From assembly GCF_028736215.1 (NCBI RefSeq), contig NZ_CP117883.1, forward strand, positions 1,798,001 through 1,862,000: a stretch of 64,000 bases of DNA, read 5' to 3'. The position numbers were made by a program, and so were the translations under genes. The notes beneath the pieces are model-generated. The model did no database searches, was not told where the DNA came from, and was given only the letters and a program-made list of their open reading frames with translations. This document shows positions 7,608 through 16,679 of the stretch, one piece after another (the first letter of the stretch is position 1; each line of letters begins with the position of its first letter). Source of the stretch: Mucilaginibacter sp. KACC 22773. GTDB lineage: Bacteria; Bacteroidota; Bacteroidia; Sphingobacteriales; Sphingobacteriaceae.

Positions 7608-10322
7608 ATGTGGAAACATAAATACTTCAAACCTGTTCTTAACGTTAAATTGTTTAATTTGCTATTTACTTTTTTGCTACTAACTTTTTGTAACCCTGCC
7701 ATTAAGCTAATTTTGCTGCCACAGCGCATAGGCCATTTTTTTGGGAGCCTGGTTACCGGTAAGCCAATTAAAGGTGGCTTGATTTTTTTTCTTTTATTTT
7801 CGTTACACGCGGCTGCACAGCAAACAGATACCGCGAAAGTAAGCCGTACTACTACAGTAAGTGGCCGCATTGTGGATGATGCTTCGGGTTTGCCACTGGC
7901 TTACATTAGCATTGCTTTTAATGGCAGTAGTTTTGGTACCACCTCCAATCAACAGGGTAATTTTCTGCTAAAGGCGCCGGGCGCTTTTACCCTGGTTACG
8001 TTTTCGTACGTGGGTTATCAGTCGGTTACCAGGGCTGTAAAGCCGGGACAGGCCACCAATTTGCAAATACGGATGCACAGCCGCCAAACCGAGCTAAAGG
8101 AGGTGGCCATTAAATCGGGTAGAAAGCAGCGTTACCGCAATAAGGACAATCCCGCGGTCGAACTCATTCAGCAGGTGATAGACCATAAGGATCAAAACCG
8201 GATGGAAAGCTCCGATTACCTACAGTATGACCAGTACGAGCGCATCGGCATGTCTCTTTTTCACCTGTCGCCAAAGCTTATCAATGGCAAGTTTTTTGGC
8301 AAGTATAAGTTCATGATTGATACTACACTGCAAATAAACGGGCAAAAGGAAACTTCCCTGCCGGTTTATTTTAGCGAGAAGCTATTTCAAAACTATTACC
8401 GTAAAAGCCCGCCCAAATCCATTAGGGTTTTAACTGCCCAAAAAGAAGTTAATATTATAAAATTTACTGATACTGTTGGGCTGGCTATTTACTTTAACCG
8501 CCTGTACGGCAATAATATTGATATTTACGAAAATAATATATTTATAATTGCCAACCAGTTCCTGAGCCCCATTGCCAACCATTCGCCGCAGTATTACAAA
8601 TTTTTTATTACCGACACCATCCAAACCGAAAAAGGCAAACTTATCGAGCTCAGCTTTATGCCACGCAATAAAGGCGATCTCCTTTTTGAAGGCCGTATCC
8701 TGATCACGATGGATGGGCGTTACGCCGTAGAATCATGCGAACTGAATGTTAACAAGCAAATTAATATCAACTTTATGCGCAGCCTCAAAATCAATCTTGA
8801 TTTTGAACCGCACGCCGATGGACGCTATTACCTTAAAAAGAGTGATGTGGTGGCCGACTTTGGCATCCTGAAAAATAAAGGCACCGCCGTATATGGCCGG
8901 CGTACCGTGAGTTATGATAACTACAAGCTAAATCAGCCGCAGACAGCGTTGTTTTACGAAGGTAAAAGCGAGCAAACTGCGGAAAATTCAAACAAGCCCG
9001 ATACCGTTTACTGGGCGCAGCACCGCACCGATAGCCTTACCGCCCAGCAAGCGCACCTATACGCAAATATCAACCGGCTGGAGGGTATGCCATCTTTTAA
9101 AAAACTAACCTGGATAGCAGGAACCCTTACCAGCGGGTTTGCAGCTGTGGGGCCTACTCAGCTGGGGCCAATAGGATCTTTTTTTGCATATGATAACCAG
9201 GAGGGGGCCCGTTTCCAGGTGGGCGGGCGCACAACGCCGCAACTCAGCAGGTTCATTTTTCTGGAAGGCTATACAGCTTACGGCATAAAAGATGAAAAAG
9301 CCAAATACAATTTGGTAACCTATTTTTCTTTAAATAAAACAGCACCATACGTTTACCCTAACGACTATTTTAAAATAAGCTACCGGTATGATGTCGATTT
9401 GCCGGGGCAAAGCTTTGCCGTAAGTAGCCAACAGGCCGCGCTTACATCGTTTCATACCGGTACCACCAATTACTGGCTGTATAACCGCATTTTTACGGTG
9501 GCCTATGTTAAGGATTTCGAAAATCATTTCTCGTACAACCTGGCCTTTCGCAACTGGAACCAGCGACCCGCCGGAACGTTGTTGTTTCAATCAAATAACG
9601 ACAATAGCTTAATCAATAGCCTCACAACCAGCGAAGTTGCCCTGGGCCTGCGGTATGCGCCCCACGAGCAAATAATACAAGGCCCGCGCGAACGCCATAC
9701 CATTTATAGCAAATACCCAATTTTTAACTTACAAATTAACCATGGCTTTGCCGGCCTGCTCAATGGGGCTTATGATTACAATAACATATCGGCAAATATT
9801 TATAAGCGCTTTTACCTTTCGCAATTAGGTTACACGGATGTCACGCTGTTGGGTGCCCTTATTACAGGTAAAGTGCCGTTTCCTTTGCTCAATATTCCAT
9901 CGGCCAATCAGTCGTTAAGGTACAATCCCGATGGTTATAACAACATGAATTACCTGGAATTTGTGACCGACCATTACGCCGGTATTAATATAACCCATGC
10001 CTTCAACGGCTTTTTCCTGAATAAGATACCTTTGATAGAACACCTTAAATGGCGCGAATTTATTTCGTTTAAAGCCATATATGGCGGTTTACGTAATGAA
10101 AACAATCCGCTGTACTCTGCCAACCTGTATAACCTGCCCCCGGCACTGGGCAACGCCAACGGCACCTACCCCCTGGGTAGCACTCCTTACGTCGAGGCCG
10201 GTGTTGGTATAGGCAATATATTTAAATTGCTGCGGGTTGATGTTATCAAACGCTTCAACTACCTCGACCATCCCGGCGTAAACCAGTACGGCATTAAGTT
10301 TAGTATTAACCCCGATTTTTAG
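7608..10322 (+). CDS. DUF5686 and carboxypeptidase-regulatory-like domain protein
   Basis: A 904-residue outer-membrane-type protein. A CarboxypepD_reg-like beta-sandwich at about 82-160 (VSGRIVDDASGLPLAYISIAFNGSSFGTTSNQQGNFLL) is followed by a DUF5686 region to the end, rich in alternating beta strands and likely a barrel. The N-terminus is odd: two hydrophobic stretches (about 15-38 and 58-71) precede the domain, and the second (GGLIFFLLFSLHAAAQ) looks like the real signal peptide. An alternative TTG start at 7779 sits directly before it. Function is unknown. Confidence 0.82.
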   Translation: MWKHKYFKPVLNVKLFNLLFTFLLLTFCNPAIKLILLPQRIGHFFGSLVTGKPIKGGLIFFLLFSLHAAAQQTDTAKVSRTTTVSGRIVDDASGLPLAYISIAFNGSSFGTTSNQQGNFLLKAPGAFTLVTFSYVGYQSVTRAVKPGQATNLQIRMHSRQTELKEVAIKSGRKQRYRNKDNPAVELIQQVIDHKDQNRMESSDYLQYDQYERIGMSLFHLSPKLINGKFFGKYKFMIDTTLQINGQKETSLPVYFSEKLFQNYYRKSPPKSIRVLTAQKEVNIIKFTDTVGLAIYFNRLYGNNIDIYENNIFIIANQFLSPIANHSPQYYKFFITDTIQTEKGKLIELSFMPRNKGDLLFEGRILITMDGRYAVESCELNVNKQININFMRSLKINLDFEPHADGRYYLKKSDVVADFGILKNKGTAVYGRRTVSYDNYKLNQPQTALFYEGKSEQTAENSNKPDTVYWAQHRTDSLTAQQAHLYANINRLEGMPSFKKLTWIAGTLTSGFAAVGPTQLGPIGSFFAYDNQEGARFQVGGRTTPQLSRFIFLEGYTAYGIKDEKAKYNLVTYFSLNKTAPYVYPNDYFKISYRYDVDLPGQSFAVSSQQAALTSFHTGTTNYWLYNRIFTVAYVKDFENHFSYNLAFRNWNQRPAGTLLFQSNNDNSLINSLTTSEVALGLRYAPHEQIIQGPRERHTIYSKYPIFNLQINHGFAGLLNGAYDYNNISANIYKRFYLSQLGYTDVTLLGALITGKVPFPLLNIPSANQSLRYNPDGYNNMNYLEFVTDHYAGINITHAFNGFFLNKIPLIEHLKWREFISFKAIYGGLRNENNPLYSANLYNLPPALGNANGTYPLGSTPYVEAGVGIGNIFKLLRVDVIKRFNYLDHPGVNQYGIKFSINPDF

Positions 10323-10466
10323 GGGGAGGAGCTTCGGCTTTTTTTTAATTTCGTCCTTGGGGGGGCGTGGTGGCAATGTACGCAAGGACAACAGGGAGGG
10401 GTTTTACTGGCAGGTCATTAGATATCAGAGTTATAAAAAAATACAAAAACCTATCGGGTTATTTTG

Positions 10467-10474
10467 TATTTTTG
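10467..10474 (+). promoter_or_regulatory. Putative -7 box of the kinase operon
   Basis: TATTTTTG matches TAnnTTTG, 17 bases before the ATG at 10492. No convincing -33 TTTG is seen. Confidence 0.35.
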
Positions 10475-10491
10475 AATATACTGAATTTGCG

Positions 10492-10707
10492 ATGGAGCAG
10501 GATATTCCTTTAGAATTAATGGTTAAAAAGGGCAAAATGACAAAGAAGCCCTGGTTGATGACTCCTGCCGAGCGCGGGGAGTGGCTTAGCAGTATGCAAA
10601 AGGGAGCAAAAGCTTATCTTTTTTCAATAGGCCAACCTATGGTTTATAAAAAAGGAGGGGATTTTATAGCGGAGTATGCCGATGGGAGCACCAAGGTTTT
10701 AAGATAA
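10492..10707 (+). CDS. Small protein upstream of zeta-like kinase (putative antitoxin)
   Basis: A 71-residue protein that I do not recognise by family. It is basic at the N-terminus (MVKKGKMTKKPWLMTPAERGEWL) and ends EYADGSTKVLR. Its stop codon abuts the kinase ATG with no gap, so the genes are translationally coupled. Small gene followed at zero spacing by a zeta-type kinase is the layout of type II toxin-antitoxin pairs, so an antitoxin role is inferred from context. I chose the ATG at 10492; the frame is open to 10357, but that extension is low-complexity leader. Confidence 0.65.
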   Translation: MEQDIPLELMVKKGKMTKKPWLMTPAERGEWLSSMQKGAKAYLFSIGQPMVYKKGGDFIAEYADGSTKVLR

Positions 10708-11304
10708 ATGTCGGCTATTTATATTATTGCTGGTCCGCCAGGGATAGGCAAAAGCACCAGCGGTGATGAGTTTATTGATCCTGAATTGGATATTTTGAAC
10801 GAGGATGAAATGCGCTTTAAATACAAAGCACAAGGATATGTCGACTATAACGAATATTCTATTCATCGTGTGAGAAACACAATACGTCAAAAACTGATTC
10901 GGAACGAGGATTTTGCACTCGAGCTAAATCTTGGATATAGCCATCAATATCAATATATACTTTCAATAAAAAACTTCCGGCACGAAAATAAACTTCACGT
11001 AATATTGTTTTTTACCGACGATATAAATTTATGCCTGACAAGAGCTAAGGAACGGTATGAAAGTGGCCGGCACCTGGTAAAGCCCGAAGTTATCCGTGAG
11101 ATGTACGCCAATACAATTCCCTTATTGAAGGGCAATTTTTATATGATTGATGAATTGGTTTTGCTGGATTCAAATAATCATGGTGAATTGATATTGGTGG
11201 CTAACTACGAGAAAGAAACCAACCAATTTATTATTCATGATGATAGTCCGGATTGGTTTAGTAAAAACCTGAAACCGTTTTTAAAAGGTAGGATGTGCTT
11301 TTGA
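10708..11304 (+). CDS. Zeta-toxin-like P-loop kinase
   Basis: A 198-residue P-loop NTPase. Walker A is GPPGIGKST at residues 8-16. The FALELNLGYSHQYQYI segment and the LCLTRAKERYESGRHLV lid match the zeta toxin / AAA_33 kinase group. Zeta toxins phosphorylate UDP-N-acetylglucosamine and block wall synthesis, but related kinases act on other substrates, so toxicity is not proven. It is immediately preceded by the 71-aa gene. The next gene converges, with an inverted repeat at 11427-11486 in the gap. Confidence 0.75.
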   Translation: MSAIYIIAGPPGIGKSTSGDEFIDPELDILNEDEMRFKYKAQGYVDYNEYSIHRVRNTIRQKLIRNEDFALELNLGYSHQYQYILSIKNFRHENKLHVILFFTDDINLCLTRAKERYESGRHLVKPEVIREMYANTIPLLKGNFYMIDELVLLDSNNHGELILVANYEKETNQFIIHDDSPDWFSKNLKPFLKGRMCF

Positions 11305-11426
11305 GCCAACTTCTTTTCTTTATCGTTTTTATGGATGCTTCTTTCTTTGTTAAATTGTCTGGAAGAGGGAGTTTGCGTAAAAACTCTTTGGCTTTTGCAA
11401 CCCTATCCCAAAAACGAAGCACCAAT

Positions 11427-11486
11427 AATATCGAACACCGAATTTCGAATGTCCAACACCGAAAATTACTTTCAGTGTTCGATATT
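11427..11486. repeat. Inverted repeat between convergent genes
   Basis: AATATCGAACAC (11427-11438) is the exact reverse complement of GTGTTCGATATT (11475-11486). The inner part also holds CACCGAA copies. It lies between the kinase gene and a convergent lipoprotein gene and may stop transcription from both sides. Similar strings are a dispersed repeat in related genomes, as far as I recall. Confidence 0.6.
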
Positions 11487-11514
11487 AAAAGCATGCGCAT
11501 TTATAACGCCCGTG

Positions 11515-12069
11515 TTACTTTAAACTCACACCTACCGCTGCCCTTGTTTCGTCATAAAACAAATTCAATGTTTTGGGTTTAGTGCCGGTTGGCAAACGGT
11601 AAGTTATCTCGTTTGATTCTTTTGTCGATTCGGCCTCGGCAGAAACATAACCTCCGGATGTTTGCGATATGGAGGTATTATTATCAAGCACCAACCGAAA
11701 ATCCGACGGTGAAACACCAACGCTGCTGCTGCCAATTTTATTTTTATTGGTAATCGTAATCTTAAATGTCATTTCAATTCCTTCCGATTTGCCGTCGGGG
11801 TCGCTTAGGTCGGTCGCGCTTACCGGGCTTATTTTTATGCTTGCTTCTTTTTGTTTGCCAAGTAGGGCGCTATCGGGCGTAAACGATATGGTGTACGTTT
11901 TGGGGCTGTTACCGGCCGGCGCATCGGCATGGGCCACAGTCTCTTTCGGGGTATCTTGTTTAACTGCACTATCAGTTTTGCCATTAGCTTCACCGGTGCC
12001 GTTTTTTGGCTTACAGGCAAATACAAGCAGTGAAACAGAGAGCATGGCGAATAACGATTTTGTTTTCAT
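11515..12069 (-). CDS. Lipoprotein, unknown function
   Basis: A 184-residue lipoprotein. Lipobox LVFAC puts the lipidated Cys at 19. A low-complexity linker (20-60) precedes a beta-sandwich-like domain (about 60-180: TYTISFTPDSALLGKQKEASIKI... and EMTFKITITNKNK). The latter looks like a DUF4352-type fold that binds ligand or partner outside the cell, but the family is not certain. It is a single gene on this strand. Confidence 0.75.
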   Translation of the reverse strand: MKTKSLFAMLSVSLLVFACKPKNGTGEANGKTDSAVKQDTPKETVAHADAPAGNSPKTYTISFTPDSALLGKQKEASIKISPVSATDLSDPDGKSEGIEMTFKITITNKNKIGSSSVGVSPSDFRLVLDNNTSISQTSGGYVSAEAESTKESNEITYRLPTGTKPKTLNLFYDETRAAVGVSLK

Positions 12070-12142
12070 AGTGATTTTATTGTAGTTGATAATATATTGA
12101 TTTTAGTTTTTTTGAGGGTATGGTGTTTTTGGTGTTTGTCTG

Positions 12143-13207
12143 CTAATTACAGTTAATGCTTCTTGGGTTGGTTGGGCTTCCGCAAGAGAACTCATATTTA
12201 CTTTGGCTGTATTTGGGGCTGGGGTTATCGGTAACCTCAAGCGGGACCATAAATTGATCATTATATCCCGGCATGGTTACCTGTTCGGCTGAGCCATTGC
12301 CCAACGCCACGTTTTTGCCGGCAGTGCTGCCGTTAAAACTGTAATCAATCAGCGCATCCAGTAGCCTGTATACCCCATAGTAATCATAAGCATCATACGC
12401 GTTTCTTGAATTGGGCAGCGTGTGGTACGTGGTATAATTGTAACCGGCAACTGTAGATGGTTTGAGGTAATAGAAATCCTTTTCACTATTGGCTATATTG
12501 ATGTTTTTAAAAATATCGATGGCCAGCCGGTGGTCGTTAATCACATCTTCATCATAAACCTGGCTTATCATTTTAGTATTGGCCGGAAAGCTTTGCAATT
12601 GGGCCTGGGTAATCTGGTAGCTGTACCAGGGCGCCATCGTAAACAGCAAACGCCCGTTTTGTCCCCAACCGTTTTGGGTAAAAGCTTTATAGCCCAGGCC
12701 TATGGAGGCTCCGCCGCCGAAGGAATGCCCCATAAAGCCCACTTTTTTGGTATCTATAATATTAGGGTAATCTGCCGCTGCTTTGGTAAAGCCAGCCCAC
12801 AGGGTATAGTAACGATGATCGACACTGATATCGTTTGTTGCATACGGAACAAACACCACTACATAGCCTTTTTTGGCAATGAATTCAAACAGCCCGCGGT
12901 TGTATTCCTTATTTTCGCCGCCATAGGGGTGCGAGTAAAATATGGTTGGCCTGGGCGTGCTGATACCGGCCGGGTAAAAGATGGTTACACTGGTGCCCGA
13001 GTATTCGGGATTGGCGAAACTGATTTCGGCAACCTGGTAGGAGCCATCAGCGCCGTATCCTGATGCCGGCCGGGAAATAGGCCCCTGCAGGTCGTCATCT
13101 GGCGGCGGGGTCTTGGTAGTGTTACCGCTTTTTGAACACGCCGGCAATATCACAAGCAGCAGCATGGTTTTAAATAAAATGTTTTTCATTTTTTGGATCG
13201 CTTTCAT
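12143..13207 (-). CDS. Alpha/beta hydrolase lipoprotein (dienelactone-hydrolase/PETase-like)
   Basis: About 354 residues. The nucleophile elbow GHSFGG (GFMGHSFGGGASIG) gives the catalytic Ser; the oxyanion-side motif is YSHPYGGENKEY. Lipobox LVILPAC follows a signal peptide MKNILFKTMLLLVILPAC. I place the start at 13207 (MKAIQKMKN); ATG at 13189 (MKNILFK) is also possible, and ATG at 13246 adds 13 unlikely residues. The fold resembles the dienelactone hydrolase/platelet-activating-factor acetylhydrolase group, with predicted esterase action on an outer surface. The substrate is unknown. Confidence 0.8.
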   Translation of the reverse strand: MKAIQKMKNILFKTMLLLVILPACSKSGNTTKTPPPDDDLQGPISRPASGYGADGSYQVAEISFANPEYSGTSVTIFYPAGISTPRPTIFYSHPYGGENKEYNRGLFEFIAKKGYVVVFVPYATNDISVDHRYYTLWAGFTKAAADYPNIIDTKKVGFMGHSFGGGASIGLGYKAFTQNGWGQNGRLLFTMAPWYSYQITQAQLQSFPANTKMISQVYDEDVINDHRLAIDIFKNINIANSEKDFYYLKPSTVAGYNYTTYHTLPNSRNAYDAYDYYGVYRLLDALIDYSFNGSTAGKNVALGNGSAEQVTMPGYNDQFMVPLEVTDNPSPKYSQSKYEFSCGSPTNPRSINCN

Positions 13208-13712
13208 CGGCTGGTTGTTAAATGTTAAACCTTTTTTCAGATGCATAGCCTTAAAACAAGGCCTGAGTTTTACAAATAGCGCTAAACTTCCGAAAAAGGG
13301 ATGCGAACCGGCGGTATGTGGGGTTCCTGTTCCATTTTCCAGGCTTATTAAGCTTTATACCTGTTTATATGATGCAAAGATGTTTTTTTAGGGGTAGAGG
13401 CAAAGTGTAAAAAGGGCGAAGCTGTAAAAAGCGGGGGTGAAATTCACGCAAAATAAAAACGACGCGCCGGGAATTCAGGGAAATCACTTTTAAAAGTTGA
13501 CCCTGAAGAAATGTAACTCTTAAGGAGCAAAAAAAGGGTTCACTATTTATTTTCTACAAACAGGTAGCCTCTACGAGGCAGCTTGGAAGTGTATTATCGT
13601 TTAAAGGTTAACCGTTTGTAGATGAAGAAGTGTAAAAGGGATTTCCATGTCCGGGAATCAAAATTCTCATCACATACTGAAACAAAAAGCTATTTTTAAT
13701 CAAAAAATATTG
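13208..13712. other. Intergenic region between divergent genes, little structure
   Basis: About 500 bases between the hydrolase lipoprotein and the next gene. I see only a short hairpin (GCCTC-TAC-GAGGC, 13567-13579) and TACAAAC/GTTTGTA around it. It must hold two promoters, but no clear -33/-7 pair stands out. Confidence 0.4.
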
Positions 13713-14108
13713 ATGAAACGTTTACTGGTATCCCTTTTCATTTTAACGTTGTTTATAACCGGGGTAGAAGCCCAGGACGCTATCGGCACAAGTAAGCATG
13801 AAAAGAAGGTTTTAAAACTGATAAACTCGTTACCTGAGATTATAAGGGCCAGGAAGTATATGGCAGAACATACTAAAGAGAAGCGGACGTTAAAAGCTTA
13901 TATAGAAAGCACGCCTACTTTAAGCAAAAAGTATTACAAAGTTTCGGTGTGCGACGATGCTAATGATCATTTGTTTGCCCACTATAGGTTTAGGGTGAAT
14001 GCAGGTACTTATGCCATTTATTACGACGATTTTGAGCATGAAAAACTTGTCCCTTTAAAGGTTTGGGAAAAACATGCATATGGCATATATAGCGCGCCTG
14101 CATTGTAA
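13713..14108 (+). CDS. Secreted small protein, unknown function
   Basis: A 131-residue exported protein. Signal peptide KRLLVSLFILTLFITGVEAQ (cleavage after 19 or so), then a charged helical part (HEKKVLKLINSLPEIIRARKYM) and a Tyr-rich strand region (HYRFRVNAGTYAIYYDDFE). I chose the ATG at 13713 because it opens directly on the signal peptide; the frame is open to 13647. No family is recognised. Confidence 0.7.
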   Translation: MKRLLVSLFILTLFITGVEAQDAIGTSKHEKKVLKLINSLPEIIRARKYMAEHTKEKRTLKAYIESTPTLSKKYYKVSVCDDANDHLFAHYRFRVNAGTYAIYYDDFEHEKLVPLKVWEKHAYGIYSAPAL

Positions 14109-14250
14109 CCCATTGCCGTACGCCAGCAAGCAATGGATCAACGTTAACAAATGGAGGTGGTTAGAAGCCGGAGAGGATGATTCGTATAACATTCAATAAA
14201 AAAGGTAGGATTTTTGTGTCGTAATAATTAACATAAACAAGCATATATTT

Positions 14251-15078
14251 ATGAAGAGTGTAATTGTAGTAATTGGCGCAGGCTCCATAGGGCAGGCTAT
14301 TGCACGCAGGGTTAGTGCCGGAAAGCATATTTTGCTGGCCGATTTGAAGCAAGAGAATGGAGATGCTGCCGCCAAAGTGTTGAGCGAGGCAGGTTTTGAG
14401 GTAAGCGCCACAACGGTCGATATTTCGTCGCGTATGTCTATCCAGGCGTTGGTTGAAAAAGCGACATCAATCGGCAGCATAACCGGATTGATACAAGCCG
14501 CCGGTGTTTCGCCGTCACAGGCATCGCCTTCAACGATACTGCATGTCGATCTTTATGGCAACGCTGTCGTATTGGAAGAATTTGGCAAAGTGATAGCCAG
14601 CGGCGGATCCGGCGTAGTTATCGCTTCCCAGTCGGGGCACCGCTTGCCAGCATTAACTCCTGAACAGGATAAGGCGTTGGCAACCACACCTGCGGACGAA
14701 TTGCTTTCTTTAGATTTTTTACAGCCTGCCCAGGTTAAAGATTCATTACATGCTTACCAATTATCCAAAAGAGGGAATTCTCTGCGCGTAATGGCCGAAG
14801 CTGTTACTTGGGGCAAACGTGGTGCGCGGATCAACGCGATTAGCCCCGGAATTATTATTACGCCACTGGCTAAGGATGAACTAAGCGGCCCCCGCGGCGA
14901 AGGTTATCGCAAAATGATCGATATCTCCGCTGTAGGAAGAGCCGGGACTCCCGACGAGGTTGGAAACGTAGGCGCTTTGCTTATGGGGCAAGACGGAGCC
15001 TTCATTACCGGCAGCGACATTTTGATGGATGGCGGTGTAACAGCTGCTTATTGGTACGGCGACCTTGCTCCGAAATAG
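14251..15078 (+). CDS. SDR family oxidoreductase
   Basis: A 275-residue short-chain dehydrogenase/reductase. The dinucleotide motif is VIGAGSIGQAIA (6-17), a variant of TGxxxGIG. The catalytic motif is YQLSK, and the serine is likely in VVIASQSG. The C-terminus has the SDR-typical ISPGIIITPLA and FITGSDILMDGG. Cofactor choice (an Asp, as in LADLKQ, after beta-2) suggests NAD rather than NADP. It stands alone; no pathway neighbours. Confidence 0.88.
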   Translation: MKSVIVVIGAGSIGQAIARRVSAGKHILLADLKQENGDAAAKVLSEAGFEVSATTVDISSRMSIQALVEKATSIGSITGLIQAAGVSPSQASPSTILHVDLYGNAVVLEEFGKVIASGGSGVVIASQSGHRLPALTPEQDKALATTPADELLSLDFLQPAQVKDSLHAYQLSKRGNSLRVMAEAVTWGKRGARINAISPGIIITPLAKDELSGPRGEGYRKMIDISAVGRAGTPDEVGNVGALLMGQDGAFITGSDILMDGGVTAAYWYGDLAPK

Positions 15079-15304
15079 CGAGATTGACCGCGAATCTTGT
15101 GGTCTCTATGCTCTCCCAGCTACTGCAAAGTATTTTCGCTGAGGTTGTTATAACTATGGGGATACCCCGTTGATAAGTAAACACCATGCAGCGTAATAAA
15201 TACCCAATTCCCCATGTTTAACTCCATCCGGGAGTTTGCGTTTTATAACCATATAAAAACATACTGGTGTACAAATCTTGGGGGGCGGCACTCAAGTGCA
15301 GAAT

Positions 15305-15703
15305 TTACCTGTCATTACAAATTAAATTTATATTTCGCTTATTAGGCGACGTTAAATCTACCCGGTACGATTCAAATGTATCTGCTAAGCCGTTATTGTA
15401 GCTGATTCTTATTTTTATATAAATCTCTCCCCAGCCTTTATTACACATCGTAAAAAAAGGATTATCACTGTTGTTTATTACCACAATATGTTGCTGCCCA
15501 TAAGTACCATCCAGCGTATAATCAATTTGTTTTATTGAATTTATAAATTGCGGGTTGCCTATTACAAAAACCTTCCAGCTTTTATAATCGGTTCTGTTAT
15601 TACTATATTCTTTGTACTCATTGTCAAAATGTTCAGGCCGGGATTGTCCCCAACATTCGGGCAAGGTTAATAATAGGAGAAACAAAATTGATACAATTTT
15701 CAT
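15305..15703 (-). CDS. Exported protein with YEATS-like (pYEATS) domain
   Basis: A 132-residue protein. A signal peptide (KIVSILFLLLLTLPECWG, cleavage near 19) is followed by a YEATS-like beta-sandwich at about 42-118. The signs are WKVFVIGNPQFINSIKQIDY, the YTLDGTY strand, the PFF segment and the GWGEIYIKIRISY block, which parallels the GWGEF signature of YEATS domains. Prokaryotic YEATS domains are known from predicted conflict systems. Export of such a domain is unusual. It lies 7 bases downstream of the two-TM protein gene, so the two form an operon. Confidence 0.65.
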   Translation of the reverse strand: MKIVSILFLLLLTLPECWGQSRPEHFDNEYKEYSNNRTDYKSWKVFVIGNPQFINSIKQIDYTLDGTYGQQHIVVINNSDNPFFTMCNKGWGEIYIKIRISYNNGLADTFESYRVDLTSPNKRNINLICNDR

Positions 15704-15710
15704 GGCGCAA

Positions 15711-16325
15711 TCAATTTTCGGGGATCAGTTCAACAGTAGGAGTTATTGGGTTAAATGTAGGCGACACCCATCTTTTTTTTGTTTTCGTATCTTCCAGCAC
15801 TACTTTAGGGTAGGCATCCTGAAAATCTTCGTTAGTATAATAAAAAGTGACTTTATAACCTTGTCCCGACGGTTTAACAGGCAGCTCAACGCCATTTTGA
15901 ATGTCATTATAGTTTTTGTAAAAAGTAAATTTTAATGAAGATACCTCCGGGGGCATGCCGTTTGGAAGGTCCTTTAATTTAAACCGGTAGCAGAAAAAAT
16001 TTGATTTTAAAATGGTGATGGTTTCGTAGGTGTTTTGTTTAGTATTTATACTGTCCAGCTGCATTCTTTTAATCATTGTTTCATAAGCTGTTAATTTGCT
16101 GTCTGTTGATTTATAATAAAAGAAAACACTAACAGCGATGGAGAGTACCGCAATTAATATAAATAACGTTATCACCGAAATATCGAGTTGCAGGCCATAG
16201 CCCCCAAAGTGTTGCTTTTCTATCAGTTTTGCCTGGTTTCCCCATCGGTACATAGCCATGCATAGCAAAATGATGATCATCCCAAATATTGGCAGTATTG
16301 TGTAGATAAGCGAGCCGATGGTCAT
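15711..16325 (-). CDS. Two-TM protein with C-terminal beta domain (pYEATS partner)
   Basis: A 204-residue membrane protein. Two helices (4-25 and 49-71) put the C-terminal part (about 100-204: SSLKFTFYKNYNDI... and YPKVVLEDTKTKKRWVSPTF) on the same side as the exported YEATS-like protein, if the N-terminus is outside. The family is unknown to me. It precedes the YEATS-like gene by 7 bases. Its promoter must lie in 16326-16679, next to a duplicated 20-bp motif. Confidence 0.65.
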   Translation of the reverse strand: MTIGSLIYTILPIFGMIIILLCMAMYRWGNQAKLIEKQHFGGYGLQLDISVITLFILIAVLSIAVSVFFYYKSTDSKLTAYETMIKRMQLDSINTKQNTYETITILKSNFFCYRFKLKDLPNGMPPEVSSLKFTFYKNYNDIQNGVELPVKPSGQGYKVTFYYTNEDFQDAYPKVVLEDTKTKKRWVSPTFNPITPTVELIPEN

Positions 16326-16439
16326 GTCGATGCGAGTTACAACCTTAATTTGCTACTTGAAAAAACTTATTTAAATGTAAAGCTTATTTAAATTTCAGGT
16401 AAATGAATTTCTTTAAAATAAAGTTATTGTATCGCAAAT

Positions 16440-16480
16440 TGTAAACTATTGTAAATGAAATGTAAACTATTGTAAATGAT
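16440..16480. repeat. Duplicated 20-bp motif between divergent operons
   Basis: TGTAAACTATTGTAAATGA occurs at 16440-16458 and again at 16461-16479, with 21-base spacing (about two helical turns), in a region lacking ORFs. It lies in the 354-base gap between the YEATS-like operon (left) and the right arm starting near 16680. Two in-phase copies in a divergent promoter gap are what a shared operator would look like. The operator role is inferred. Confidence 0.5.
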
Positions 16481-16679
16481 GTTTTACACTTTATACTGAT
16501 ATCCCCCCGGCAAGATTATCCTGTGCCGGCCGAAATTAAAGCACCTGCGGAAAAATGGGTTGCACATATTCTTTTTATTCACTATATTAGTTTAATATTC
16601 AGTCTGTTATAAGTTGCCGGTATTTTAATTTCTCCGTTTTAAAATGCCAGTCAATCTGTGCCCTCTTAAGCCTGTTAGT

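Noticed and set aside
12422..13063. 213-residue plus-strand frame inside the hydrolase lipoprotein gene
   Set aside because: It is antisense to a clear alpha/beta hydrolase; composition reflects codon bias of the real gene.
14251..15078. SDR gene as foreign DNA
   Set aside because: Apart from its isolated place I see no repeat, integrase or clear composition break to support it.
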